Of a stretch of 64,000 nt of DNA, positions 35,313 to 44,307 are shown piece by piece. Every line of letters begins with the position of its first letter. The first letter of the stretch is position 1. The notes beneath the pieces are model-generated. The model was given only the letters and a program-made list of their open reading frames with translations. It was not told the DNA's origin and ran no database searches. This DNA is from Candidatus Kaistella beijingensis (GTDB taxonomy: Bacteria > Bacteroidota > Bacteroidia > Flavobacteriales > Weeksellaceae). A program made the position numbers and the translations under genes. The stretch is taken from assembly GCF_020084865.1 (NCBI RefSeq), contig NZ_CP071953.1, forward strand, positions 1,302,001 to 1,366,000, read 5' to 3'.

Positions 35313-35345
35313 AAAAAAACCTGCGAACCAAACTGGTTTGCAGGT
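35313..35345 (-). terminator. Terminator after the hydrolase gene
   Basis: ACCTGCGAACCA (35319-35330) pairs with TGGTTTGCAGGT (35334-35345), one G-T pair, and a run of A on the left gives a T run on the minus strand. Confidence 0.8.
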
Positions 35346-35366
35346 CAATAACAAAAGGAACCGAAC

Positions 35367-36488
35367 TTAAGCTAAAGTGAATATATTCGTCCCTTCTTTT
35401 TCTCTTTTTGCGATAAGATTTTGGTCGGTTCCTCCCAAAACAGAAACAATATCAGATTGTACAGCCGAACTTGACAGGTAATTCCAGTGGTTACCGTATT
35501 TAAATTTGAATGAATCTTCCAAATCGTTTTTTGTGCCGGTACAATCAATGACAGAAACTACGGCTTTGAATTTAGAGATATCGGCTGGACCTATTTTTCC
35601 AAGACGGGGCGATAATATATTCTTTGAGAATTGCGAAATTCCTAGAACCGCATCTTTACGGTTCACATAAATACTTACTCGATTTGCCAATAGAGGTAAT
35701 TTTATAAATGAGTCTTCAACCTCATCAAAAACACGGTAGCTCACATCTGCGCTTAACAAAACCACCTGATCGATTACCCGTGAAATATTACTTGTTTTCA
35801 GACTGTATAGCATACTTTGCAAAAGACGATTTCCCATAGAATGAGCAATGATATGAATTCTTTGGTTGCAGGGATTCAATTCGCCGTCGGAAAAGATATC
35901 TTTCAAAAACTGTGTGTATAAATAGAAAAGACGAAGTAAAGAGTTTCCAGAATTTATACTCGCTGCCTTATCATCAAAATAGGTAAGAGGAAAAACAGTA
36001 CTTGAAGCCGGCCAACTGATGAAGAGAATATGGTTGACTGGACATTTCGGATCGTCAATATACATTTTTTTCAGTGCACAAATGGCTTTAAGTTCATCAT
36101 CAAAAGTGTACGCAAATCCATGGATGAAAATCAAAACATCACTATGTTCTTTCGTAGCCGACATTTCTTTATAGAGGTCGTAAAACATTCTTTGTGTACC
36201 ACCAAGATTTGCGGAGGTTAATTTTGAGTCGCCAAGGTTCTTTTCTTTCCTTAAAACTTCAAGAACCTGCTGATAACCTTGGATTTCCGGTTCGGAGAGA
36301 AGTTTGTAGTCCAAAATTTTTCTACCGGTGTAATCTTTCTTTTTTATTTCAGCTTTGGTGGGCTCTATCCACCTATCGAAATTACACTTGGCAATTCGAA
36401 AGTTGGGCACTGAATACTCTTCATTGGAGAAGGATTGTTTACCAGCTTCGTTAATGATTTTTCTATTGCTTAAAATAAATACTGACAT
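35367..36488 (-). CDS. Alpha/beta hydrolase (DUF900-like)
   Basis: 373 aa. Hydrolase features: DVLIFIHGFAYTFDDEL with the oxyanion His-Gly (123-124), WPASSTVFPLTYFDDKAAS, and the nucleophile elbow IIAHSMGNRLLQ (Ser217), the layout of the DUF900 family. An Asp in VVLLSADVS and a His in the C-terminal GNHWNYLSS may complete the triad. There is no signal peptide, so it is cytoplasmic. The substrate is unknown. It follows a small membrane protein gene by 30 bp and is closed by a terminator; the two probably form one unit. Confidence 0.8.
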   Translation of the reverse strand: MSVFILSNRKIINEAGKQSFSNEEYSVPNFRIAKCNFDRWIEPTKAEIKKKDYTGRKILDYKLLSEPEIQGYQQVLEVLRKEKNLGDSKLTSANLGGTQRMFYDLYKEMSATKEHSDVLIFIHGFAYTFDDELKAICALKKMYIDDPKCPVNHILFISWPASSTVFPLTYFDDKAASINSGNSLLRLFYLYTQFLKDIFSDGELNPCNQRIHIIAHSMGNRLLQSMLYSLKTSNISRVIDQVVLLSADVSYRVFDEVEDSFIKLPLLANRVSIYVNRKDAVLGISQFSKNILSPRLGKIGPADISKFKAVVSVIDCTGTKNDLEDSFKFKYGNHWNYLSSSAVQSDIVSVLGGTDQNLIAKREKEGTNIFTLA

Positions 36489-36517
36489 GTTTTTAAGTTT
36501 TATGGGTTATTTTTAAT

Positions 36518-36856
36518 TTAGTTGTTAATCCAAACTTTATACGAAGTATAACCATAATAATTATCGCTCACCGACCGATGAATCTCTTTCTCATTTAAAT
36601 CTATAGCCGTTAATTGCTGAAAAAGTTTTATGGACCAAGCTGGAATGCACCAAAGACTTAAACTCAGCATAAAAAAAGAAAAAATGATCAATGATAAGTT
36701 CAATCCGCTTTCATCATTGTTGAGGAAATACAAAATTTCTCGTCCCGCATCAAGCTGATAAATTACGAAAGGAAAAAATACAGCAATGGCTATAAACAAA
36801 CCATTCCCTCGAATGGTATTATAGAGCTTTTCCACCCACAGAAAAAGAAATTTCAT
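36518..36856 (-). CDS. Small two-helix membrane protein
   Basis: 112 aa, no known family. Two hydrophobic segments: LFIAIAVFFPFVIYQL and LSLIIFSFFMLSLSLWCIPA. A charged loop (DAGREILYFLNNDESG) lies between them, and the C-terminal 35 residues (DLNEKEIHRSVSDNYYGYTS) are soluble. It precedes the DUF900-type hydrolase in the same direction, which suggests the hydrolase works near the membrane. No further call is possible. Confidence 0.65.
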   Translation of the reverse strand: MKFLFLWVEKLYNTIRGNGLFIAIAVFFPFVIYQLDAGREILYFLNNDESGLNLSLIIFSFFMLSLSLWCIPAWSIKLFQQLTAIDLNEKEIHRSVSDNYYGYTSYKVWINN

Positions 36857-37032
36857 GATATTAATTTTTCTTTAAAAATAATACTGAATTTCAAAACAAA
36901 CCACCGTGAAAACACGGTATTTTTAAAAAAAAACATGATCACATCAATATTTTCTAACATGATGAATGTAAAACCAATAACTTTTTTCTATTCCCCAAGA
37001 ATCCGTAAATTCGCACCCAACAATTCTAAACA

Positions 37033-38706
37033 ATGGACGAAGAGAAAAAATCCCTCAATTTTATTGAGCAAATTATAGAAGACGATTTAGCAAACGGACT
37101 TGGGAAAGATAAGCTCCGCTTCCGCTTTCCGCCGGAACCAAATGGTTATCTGCATGTTGGTCACACCAAAGCCATCTGCATCAACTTTGGTTTGGGCGAG
37201 AAATATGGCGCTCCCGTAAATCTACGTTTCGACGATACCAATCCTGAAAAAGAAGAACAGGAATTTGTGGATTCCATCAAAGCGGACATTGATTGGTTGG
37301 GTTTTAAATATGATAAGGAATTGTATGCGTCCGATTATTTCGACCAACTTTACGATTGGGCCGTCCAGATGATTAAGAACGGAAAAGCTTATATTGACGA
37401 GCAAACTTCCGAAGAAATCACCGCCCAAAGAAAAAATCCTTTTGAGGAAGGGATTGAATCTCCTTTCAGAAATCGACCAGTTGAAGAAAGTTTGGAGCTT
37501 TTCGAGAAAATGAAAAACGGCGAATTCGAAGAAGGAGCAATGTCTTTAAGGGCAAAAATCGACATGAAATCTCCGAACATGAACATGCGCGATCCGGTGA
37601 TGTATAGAATTTTGAAACGACCTCACCACAGAACAGGCGACAAATGGAAAATTTATCCAATGTACGATTGGGCGCATGGAGAGTCGGATTACATCGAGCA
37701 AATTTCCCACTCTCTTTGTTCTTTAGAATTCGAAAATCACCGTCCACTGTACGATTGGTATTTGGATCAGGTTTATGATGAAACCAAAGTGAGAAATAAA
37801 CAGCGCGAATTCGCAAGAATGAACGTTTCTTACATGATCACTTCCAAAAGAAAACTTCAACGATTGGTTGCAGAAAAAGTAGTGACAGGATGGGATGATC
37901 CAAGAATGCCTACAATTTCTGGGATGAGAAGATTAGGATTTACACCCACTTCCATTAAAAAATTCATTGAAAGAGTGGGTGTCGCAAAACGTGAGAACTT
38001 GATTGATATCCAGTTATTGGAATTTTTTGTACGTGAAGATTTGAATAAGATCTCAACAAGAGTGATGACTGTTGTTGATCCCGTAAAACTGGTAATTGAG
38101 AACTATGATGAAAATGCTGAAGAATGGCTGGAAACCGAAAATAATCCCGAAGATGAGAACGCAGGAACTCGTGAAATTCCTTTCAGCAGAGAACTTTATA
38201 TCGAAAGAGAAGATTTCAAGGAAGAAGCCAATAACAAATTTTTCCGTTTAAAATTAGGCGGTGAAGTTCGTTTGAAATCAGCATACATCATTAAAGCCGA
38301 AAGAGTTGACAAGGATGAAAATGGTGAAATCACCACGATTTATGCCACCTACGATCCCAAATCAAAATCTGGTAGCGGAACCGAGGAAAGTCTGAGAAAA
38401 GTAAAAGGAACTTTGCATTGGGTTTCGGCAAAACATGCTTTGCCAATAGAAGTAAGAATTTACGACCGATTGTTTACCACTCCACAACCCGATGCAGAAA
38501 AAGAAGTCGATTTCATGGAATTCATCAATCCGGAAAGTTTGAAAGTTACCCAAGGATTCGCAGAACCTAGCCTTAAAAATGCCGAAGTTGGGCAACCATA
38601 TCAGTTCCAAAGAATTGGATATTTCACAAAGGATAGAGATTCTTCAGATGAAAAATTGGTTTTCAATAGAACGGTGACTTTAAAAGATGGTTACAAACCA
38701 GAATAA
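37033..38706 (+). CDS. glnS: Glutaminyl-tRNA synthetase
   Basis: 557 aa, full length. The class I HIGH motif appears in RFRFPPEPNGYLHVGHTKAI, and the KMSKS loop as ITSKRKL. The glutamine-site segment DDTNPEKEEQEF and the C-terminal beta-barrel anticodon domain (about 340-550) are present. Having GlnRS means this organism charges tRNA-Gln directly, as usual for this group. A near-match -7 box TAAATTCG lies at 37006-37013, 19 bp before the ATG. It is a single-gene unit, closed by a strong terminator. Confidence 0.97.
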   Translation: MDEEKKSLNFIEQIIEDDLANGLGKDKLRFRFPPEPNGYLHVGHTKAICINFGLGEKYGAPVNLRFDDTNPEKEEQEFVDSIKADIDWLGFKYDKELYASDYFDQLYDWAVQMIKNGKAYIDEQTSEEITAQRKNPFEEGIESPFRNRPVEESLELFEKMKNGEFEEGAMSLRAKIDMKSPNMNMRDPVMYRILKRPHHRTGDKWKIYPMYDWAHGESDYIEQISHSLCSLEFENHRPLYDWYLDQVYDETKVRNKQREFARMNVSYMITSKRKLQRLVAEKVVTGWDDPRMPTISGMRRLGFTPTSIKKFIERVGVAKRENLIDIQLLEFFVREDLNKISTRVMTVVDPVKLVIENYDENAEEWLETENNPEDENAGTREIPFSRELYIEREDFKEEANNKFFRLKLGGEVRLKSAYIIKAERVDKDENGEITTIYATYDPKSKSGSGTEESLRKVKGTLHWVSAKHALPIEVRIYDRLFTTPQPDAEKEVDFMEFINPESLKVTQGFAEPSLKNAEVGQPYQFQRIGYFTKDRDSSDEKLVFNRTVTLKDGYKPE

Positions 38707-38725
38707 ATTTCTGTGAAAAAATTAC

Positions 38726-38758
38726 ATAAAAAAAACTTCGGGATTCCGAAGTTTTTTG
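38726..38758. terminator. Bidirectional terminator after glnS
   Basis: AAAAACTTCGG (38731-38741), loop GATT, CCGAAGTTTTT (38746-38756), with A run left and T run right. It serves glnS and the small convergent ORF at 38761-38850. Confidence 0.85.
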
Positions 38759-38760
38759 TT

Positions 38761-38850
38761 TTAAATGATGCCCTTTACGAAAATAGCATTTTTAATTGTT
38801 TTCAAAATATTTTCACAACTCCGTTTTAATTCCTTAATAAAAGTCTCCAT
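38761..38850 (-). CDS. Putative 29-aa small protein with its own promoter
   Basis: ATG at 38848-38850; the peptide METFIKELKRSCENILKTIK continues NAIFVKGII and stops at 38761-38763, right at the glnS terminator. A perfect minus-strand -7 box TACATTTG lies at 38873-38880, giving a leader of about 17 nt. The peptide is a basic amphipathic helix with one Cys. No family is known to me. The promoter, ORF and terminator in close order make it a candidate, not a certain gene. Confidence 0.35.
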   Translation of the reverse strand: METFIKELKRSCENILKTIKNAIFVKGII

Positions 38851-38924
38851 AATAATTTTGATTTGGTTATTTCAAATGTACAGAAAATTTTTATTCTTTA
38901 CGATAAGAAAATATTAATAATCAA

Positions 38925-39887
38925 TTAAATACATTTTAAAATATTATTCACAATCATTTCTGCATGAACTCTGGAATTTTCTATAAACCACAGATGAGTG
39001 TCTTTGCCACCACAAACAACGCCTGCCAAATAAAGGTTTTCAATATTGGTTTCCATGGTTTCGGGATTGTAAATTGGATTTAGATTTTCTCCTATTAATT
39101 CAATTCCACTATTTCTTAAAAAATCAAAATCTGGCAAATAACCTGTCATCGCAAGAACAAAATCGTTTTTAATTTCATGAGTTTCACCATTTTTATCTTT
39201 AAAAATAACGGAATCTTCTTTAATTTCAACCACTTCAGAGTTAAAGTGAGCCAGAATGCTTCCTTCTGCAATTCGATTTTCAATATCAGGTTTTACCCAA
39301 TACTTAACGGATTTTGAAATTTCTGAACTTTTAATAATCATCGTAACTTCTGCTCCTTTTCTGTAGGTTTCCAATGCGGCATCAACGGCTGAATTACTTG
39401 CTCCAATTACGACAATTTTTTGTTTTGAGTAAGGATATGGTTCGGTATAATAATGTTTTACTTTCGGTAAGTCTTCACCTTTAATATTAAGAAAATTTGG
39501 AATATCATAAAATCCTGTGGCAATCACAACATTTTTTGCCAAATAAGTTTGTCTGGAAGTTTCCACCTCAAAAAATTGATTTTTACAAACTTTAAGCACT
39601 TTTTCGTAAAGCTTAATATTAATATTTCTTTGTCTTGCAATTCCTTGGTAATATTCTAAAGCATCCTGTCTTCCGGGTTTTGGCGAAGTAGTGATAAATG
39701 GAATTTCAGCAATTTCAAGCTTTTCGGCCGTCGAAAAAAAACGCATATAAAGTGGATAATGATAGAGGGAATTGACAATCGTCCCTTTCTCGATAACCAA
39801 ATATTTAAGTTGATGTTTTTCAGCTTCCAAAGCGCAGTTCAAACCAATTGGTCCACCACCGATGATTATGATGTCGAAGATTTCCAT
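38925..39887 (-). CDS. ypdA: YpdA-type flavoprotein (putative bacillithiol disulfide reductase)
   Basis: 320 aa. The FAD-binding motif IIIIGGGPIGLNCALEAEK opens the chain; the NADPH-binding motif VVIGASNSAVDAALE lies in the middle. LAMTGYLPDFDFL and NLYLAGVVCGGKDTHLWFIE complete the YpdA signature. The family lacks the Cys-x-x-Cys of thioredoxin reductases and reduces bacillithiol disulfide with NADPH. The substrate in this organism is inferred. Single gene, with the start codon about 180 bp from the divergent thioredoxin-like gene. Confidence 0.9.
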   Translation of the reverse strand: MEIFDIIIIGGGPIGLNCALEAEKHQLKYLVIEKGTIVNSLYHYPLYMRFFSTAEKLEIAEIPFITTSPKPGRQDALEYYQGIARQRNINIKLYEKVLKVCKNQFFEVETSRQTYLAKNVVIATGFYDIPNFLNIKGEDLPKVKHYYTEPYPYSKQKIVVIGASNSAVDAALETYRKGAEVTMIIKSSEISKSVKYWVKPDIENRIAEGSILAHFNSEVVEIKEDSVIFKDKNGETHEIKNDFVLAMTGYLPDFDFLRNSGIELIGENLNPIYNPETMETNIENLYLAGVVCGGKDTHLWFIENSRVHAEMIVNNILKCI

Positions 39888-40070
39888 ACCGCAAATATAG
39901 CAATCGAAACTTTACGATCAGCTCCTACAAAAAATATTCTCGCCGAATCTGTCAACTCTGAAAATATAGCGATTCAACATCATAAACCGTTAAATTATAT
40001 TATAAATTTTAAGATTTCGGGTATGGTAATTTTTTTATAATTATCTTCGCAACAAATTTTTTCTTCTACA

Positions 40071-41243
40071 ATGAAAAAGCTATTTTCTATCATATTATTA
40101 AGTTTTTCTGTACTTTTTTTTGCGCAGGAAAGCATTGATTTCCAAACCACCACTTTCAAAGAAGTTTTAGCAAAAGCTAAAAGAGAAAAAAAACTCGTTT
40201 TTATGGATGCTTTTGCGTCTTGGTGCGGTCCCTGTAAAATGATGGAAAAAAATATTTTTCCCATTAAGTCGGTCAAAGAGTATTACAACGCCAACTTTAT
40301 TAATTCCAGATTTGACATGGAAAAAGGAGAAGGAAGAGAAATTGCCATGAAATATGGTATCCGTTCCTACCCTACCTTCTTATTTCTGAATGGCGACGGA
40401 GAGGTAGTTTCTAAATCTTATGGTTATATGGACGAAAACCAATTCCTGTCTTTTGCCAAAGAAGCCAACAATCCCAAACTGAAAAACAATTCCTACAAAG
40501 AACTTTTCGATAAAGGCGAAACAGATCCGGAATTTTTGATCAATATGATGAAATTATATTCCGACAGCGATTATCCGTTGGCAAAAAAAGTGTCGGAAAG
40601 GTATTTTTCAACCCGAAAAAATGAGCCAATGACGCGGGAAGAAGTTGGATTATTACTTTATTTCTTGAAATCTCCGACCGACGAAAATTATAAAATTTTC
40701 ACCGGCAGAAGGGCTGAAATTGTGGCTGTTATGTCCGAGGATATCTACAAGCAATTTGATGTAAACATCAAGCTTTCAAGTGTGATGGAGCGATCTTTCG
40801 ATCAGAAAACAGGAAATATTAATGATGAACTGTTCTACCAAGACGCCATTCCATTAGTAGGAAAAACAGAGGCAGAAACTGCTCTGAACAGAATGAAGAT
40901 AACTCTATATCCCAATATTGGAAATTTTGCGGGCTATGAAAAAGCTGCCGTGAGTTACTATAAAAATTCAGAAAATTTTGATCCTGAAGAATTGCTGAAG
41001 GCAGCTTGGATTTTTAGCGAACATGTATCTGATCCTTCTTCCCTAAAGCAAGCACAGGATTGGGCTGAAAAATCGGTCATGAAATCCGAAACCGCAGAAA
41101 ACACCTACATTCTGGCTAAGCTTTATGCAAAAGCAGGAAAAAAAGAAAATGCAGTAATGTATGCCGAATTATCAAAGCACCTTGCAGAAACTCAGGGGAA
41201 AGACGCCACATTAGCAAAAAAACTTTTAGAAACATTAAAATAA
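40071..41243 (+). CDS. Secreted thioredoxin-like protein with helical C-terminal domain
   Basis: 390 aa. Signal peptide (about 1-18, cleaved near FFAQ), then a thioredoxin fold with the active site WCGPC (51-55) and the cis-proline loop SYPTF. The C-terminal 250 residues are helical, TPR-like repeats (SEHVSDPSSLKQAQDWAEK, YILAKLYAKAGKKENAVMYA). It acts in the periplasm, probably as a disulfide reductase or chaperone. It is followed by an outer-membrane-type DUF3575 gene 6 bp downstream, so the two are one unit. The precise partner is unknown. Confidence 0.85.
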   Translation: MKKLFSIILLSFSVLFFAQESIDFQTTTFKEVLAKAKREKKLVFMDAFASWCGPCKMMEKNIFPIKSVKEYYNANFINSRFDMEKGEGREIAMKYGIRSYPTFLFLNGDGEVVSKSYGYMDENQFLSFAKEANNPKLKNNSYKELFDKGETDPEFLINMMKLYSDSDYPLAKKVSERYFSTRKNEPMTREEVGLLLYFLKSPTDENYKIFTGRRAEIVAVMSEDIYKQFDVNIKLSSVMERSFDQKTGNINDELFYQDAIPLVGKTEAETALNRMKITLYPNIGNFAGYEKAAVSYYKNSENFDPEELLKAAWIFSEHVSDPSSLKQAQDWAEKSVMKSETAENTYILAKLYAKAGKKENAVMYAELSKHLAETQGKDATLAKKLLETLK

Positions 41244-41249
41244 GTCACT

Positions 41250-41876
41250 TTGAAAAAATTCATTTTTGTTTTGGCCCTTTCTTTTGTAACATTTGCAAGT
41301 GCTCAAACATCGGATTCCGCCTCAGGAAAAAAAACCTACCTAAAAGCCAATGCACTTTTTCTTCCCATAGGAATGCTGAATCTTGGTCTAGAACACCAGT
41401 TGAGCAAAAAATGGACGCTTCAGGGAGAGGTTTTCGTTTCACCCTGGAAATCTTTTATGGGGAAGTATGCTCAAATTTACATGGGCGGTGTTGAAGGACG
41501 GTATTACTTTAATGAAGCTTTTAAACATTGGTATGTTGGTGGTAATTTGCATTTTTCAGCTTTCAATATGCAAAAATGGAGCTACTGGAGCGATAGGTTA
41601 GCGCAATACGACCCAAATTCACCTTTTTACAGATTGTCCGATCTATACCAGAGAGGATTTTCAATTATGTTAGGTGCAACAATTGGCTACCAATGGCAAA
41701 TCAACGACCAGTGGAATCTTGATCTTTTTGTGGGCGGTGGTCACTCTGAAGGGTTTTATCACGGGTATGTTAAAGGTTTAGACATTAGATATGATGACGC
41801 AGAAAGGCCTTGGAATAGAAGTGGGGAATTTATTCCATACAAAGGAGGTTTAATGATTTCGTACCGATTAAAATAA
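41250..41876 (+). CDS. DUF3575-type outer membrane beta-barrel protein
   Basis: 208 aa with a TTG start 6 bp after the previous gene; the start gives a clean signal peptide (KKFIFVLALSFVTFASA then Gln). The mature part alternates strands with aromatic ends (LKANALFLPIGMLNLGLEHQ, WYVGGNLHFSAFNMQ, LGATIGYQWQINDQWNLDLF), as in DUF3575 and other small outer-membrane barrels. It probably sits in the outer membrane. Its stop codon overlaps the ATG of the next gene by one base (TAATG), which shows a three-gene unit. Confidence 0.8.
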   Translation: MKKFIFVLALSFVTFASAQTSDSASGKKTYLKANALFLPIGMLNLGLEHQLSKKWTLQGEVFVSPWKSFMGKYAQIYMGGVEGRYYFNEAFKHWYVGGNLHFSAFNMQKWSYWSDRLAQYDPNSPFYRLSDLYQRGFSIMLGATIGYQWQINDQWNLDLFVGGGHSEGFYHGYVKGLDIRYDDAERPWNRSGEFIPYKGGLMISYRLK

Positions 41877-42079
41877 TGGACATAAAAAGCAAAAAATTTT
41901 TAGTAATCGCTGTAATCACCTTCATCATTTTATTTTTGATGAATTACATCGGAAGCGACTACCCAGACAAGTCAAGTCGTGCCTTAATGACCGCAGTTGC
42001 AGGAGTTGTAGGATTGACAATCGGAATGTGGTTCGTACACCGTAATTCCAAAGACGACACCCACCACGATTTTGATTGA
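41876..42079 (+). CDS. Small inner membrane protein (67 aa)
   Basis: 67 aa with two membrane helices (FLVIAVITFIILFLMNYI and LMTAVAGVVGLTIGMWFV) and a His/Asp-rich tail (DDTHHDFD) that could bind metal or simply be soluble. Translation is coupled to the DUF3575 gene by the TAATG overlap. No family call. The following 150 bp contain short GGGATTC and CTCAAACC-type repeats and no gene. Confidence 0.7.
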   Translation: MDIKSKKFLVIAVITFIILFLMNYIGSDYPDKSSRALMTAVAGVVGLTIGMWFVHRNSKDDTHHDFD

Positions 42080-42217
42080 TTCCCGAGATACCAGTTACGG
42101 GATTCGAGTTATGTTACGGGATTCGGGATAAAAATGATGAGTTTATTGTCTTGTTAATAAAACTCTCAAACCCTCAAACCCTCAAATCCCCACTCGTAAA
42201 AACTCACCAAGTTTTTC

Positions 42218-42225
42218 TACATTTG
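42218..42225 (+). promoter_or_regulatory. dusB promoter -7 box, nearly leaderless
   Basis: TACATTTG, a perfect match, ends 4 bp before the dusB ATG at 42230. The same distance is seen at the abiE operon, suggesting leaderless transcripts are used here. Confidence 0.65.
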
Positions 42226-42229
42226 CACC

Positions 42230-43225
42230 ATGATAAAAATCGGCAATATACAATTACCGGATTTCCCTCTTTTGCTTGCACCGATGGAAGATGTTTCTGA
42301 TCCTCCATTTAGAAGATTGTGCAAAATGCATGGTGCAGATTTGATGTATTCTGAGTTTATTTCTTCTGAAGGCCTCATTCGCGACGCGATGAAAAGCCGT
42401 AAAAAATTGGATATTTTTGATTATGAAAGGCCTGTAGGAATTCAAATTTTCGGTGGCGATGAAGAAGCAATGGCACTTTCTGCCAAAATTGTGGAAACGG
42501 TGAATCCAGATTTGGTAGACATCAACTTTGGTTGCCCGGTAAAAAAAGTCGTCTGCAAAGGAGCCGGAGCAGGAGTTTTAAAGGATATCGATTTAATGGT
42601 ACGTCTAACGAAAGCGGTTGTAAATTCAACCCATCTTCCTGTAACGGTGAAAACCCGACTTGGTTGGGACACCGAAACCATCAACATCATGGAGGTCGCC
42701 GAAAGACTTCAGGAAGCCGGGATTAAAGCATTGACGATTCATGCAAGAACGCGATCGCAGATGTATAAAGGTGAAGCCGATTGGGATTACATCTCGAAGG
42801 TGAAAAACAATCCGAATATCGAAATTCCAATCTTCGGAAACGGCGATGTGGATTCTCCCGAAAAAGCTTTAGAGTACAGAACAAAATATGATTGCGACGG
42901 AATAATGATTGGTCGTGGCGCTATAGGATATCCATGGATTTTCGAGGAAATCAAACATTTTTTTGAGACTGGAGAAAAACTCCCTGAACCAACTATTTCA
43001 CAGAGATTAGAAGCCGTTCGTCAACACGCAGAATGGAGTGCAGAATGGAAAGGCGAAAGACTTGGATTGATCGAAATGCGTCAACATTACAGCAACTATT
43101 TCCGTGGAATTCCACATTTCAAGGAATGGCGAATGAAGTTCTTGGAAATCTTTACTTTAGAAGAAATGGATCAAGTAATTGCAGAAGCCGACGAGTTTTA
43201 CCGAAATTTTCAATTTGCCAATTAA
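42230..43225 (+). CDS. dusB: tRNA-dihydrouridine synthase
   Basis: 331 aa, full length for DusB. FMN-site and catalytic elements: APMEDVSDPPFRRLC, SEFISSEGLIRD, NFGCPVKKVVCKGAGAG with the catalytic Cys, TVKTRLGWD, LTIHARTRSQMYKGEADW and IMIGRGAIGYPWIF. It reduces specific uridines in the D loop of tRNA using NADPH. The start is set by the -7 box directly upstream. It stands alone before an ABC transporter pair. Confidence 0.95.
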   Translation: MIKIGNIQLPDFPLLLAPMEDVSDPPFRRLCKMHGADLMYSEFISSEGLIRDAMKSRKKLDIFDYERPVGIQIFGGDEEAMALSAKIVETVNPDLVDINFGCPVKKVVCKGAGAGVLKDIDLMVRLTKAVVNSTHLPVTVKTRLGWDTETINIMEVAERLQEAGIKALTIHARTRSQMYKGEADWDYISKVKNNPNIEIPIFGNGDVDSPEKALEYRTKYDCDGIMIGRGAIGYPWIFEEIKHFFETGEKLPEPTISQRLEAVRQHAEWSAEWKGERLGLIEMRQHYSNYFRGIPHFKEWRMKFLEIFTLEEMDQVIAEADEFYRNFQFAN

Positions 43226-43320
43226 TTTCTGCAAACATCTTTGTTTTAAACTTTTGGAATTTTAAGTTCCAAACGGTAACTTTCAAGAAATTTCAACGAC
43301 TAACTTTCTAAAATTCTTTC

Positions 43321-44226
43321 ATGCTTAAAGCAGAAAATGTAACTAAAACTTACAACGCTGGAAAAAAATTGGCGCTTGACGATTTTTCCATCAATGTTCC
43401 GAAAGCAAGCATTTACGGTCTTCTTGGACCAAACGGTGCCGGAAAAACTACATTCATCAGAATCATCAACCAAATTACGCAGGCTGATTCTGGAGAGGTT
43501 TTTATCAATGATCAAAAGTTAAATCCGGAACATATCAAGCAAATCGGTTATATGCCGGAAGAACGCGGATTGTACAAAAATATGACGGTAGGAGACCAAA
43601 TTCTTTATTTCGGCGAATTGAAGGGAATGAGCAAAAACGACGCTCTAAATCAGGCTAAATATTGGTTCGAGCAACTACAGATCGATCAGTGGTGGAAGAA
43701 AAAACTTGCCGAACTTTCCAAGGGAATGGCACAGAAAATCCAGTTTGTAGTTACTGTTTTGCACCGCCCTAAATTGCTGATTTTGGATGAACCGTTTTCT
43801 GGTTTCGATCCAGTGAATGCCAACTTGATAAAAGATCAAATTCTTCATTTAAAAAATCAGGGAACCACGATTATTCTTTCAACACACCGAATGGAGAGTG
43901 TGGAAGAAATGTGCGATTACGTTGCATTAATTAATAATTCTAAAAAAGTACTGGACGGAAGAGTATTTGATGTGCGCGAAAAATTCAAGAAAAACATTTT
44001 TGGAGTGACACTTTCTGATGTGGACGGCGAATTATTTAAAAACTTTCAAAATCAATTTCAGATTGAAGATTATTCCACTGAAAATCAACTTCTCTCTTTC
44101 GACATTAAAAATGAAAAAGACCAAAATTCATTGCTAAACGAGTTGATGAAAATAGGAAAAATCCGCTCATTCGACGAGAAAATTCCGAGCATGAACGAAG
44201 TGTTCATCAATGCAGTACAATCATAA
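43321..44226 (+). CDS. ABC transporter ATP-binding protein (NatA-like)
   Basis: 301 aa. Walker A GPNGAGKTT, signature LSKGMAQK, Walker B LLILDEPFSG and the switch His in STHRMES are all present. The C-terminal 80 residues form the extra domain found in NatA-type exporters (DUF4162-like). It pairs with the permease encoded next. In Bacteroidota this pair is annotated as a Na+ or drug exporter; the substrate is inferred only. A near-match -7 box lies about 45 bp upstream. Confidence 0.92.
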   Translation: MLKAENVTKTYNAGKKLALDDFSINVPKASIYGLLGPNGAGKTTFIRIINQITQADSGEVFINDQKLNPEHIKQIGYMPEERGLYKNMTVGDQILYFGELKGMSKNDALNQAKYWFEQLQIDQWWKKKLAELSKGMAQKIQFVVTVLHRPKLLILDEPFSGFDPVNANLIKDQILHLKNQGTTIILSTHRMESVEEMCDYVALINNSKKVLDGRVFDVREKFKKNIFGVTLSDVDGELFKNFQNQFQIEDYSTENQLLSFDIKNEKDQNSLLNELMKIGKIRSFDEKIPSMNEVFINAVQS

Positions 44227-44279
44227 ATGATTTTTGATGACTGATCATTGATTTTAAAGCAGTCAATTTTATCATTCCT

Positions 44280-44307
44280 CAATTATCGATTATCAATTAT
44301 AATTATG
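44280..44307. repeat. Heptamer run before the permease start
   Basis: CAATTAT, CGATTAT, CAATTAT, AATTATG in tandem, ending at the permease ATG. One of many 7-bp-period runs in the gaps of this window. Confidence 0.6.
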
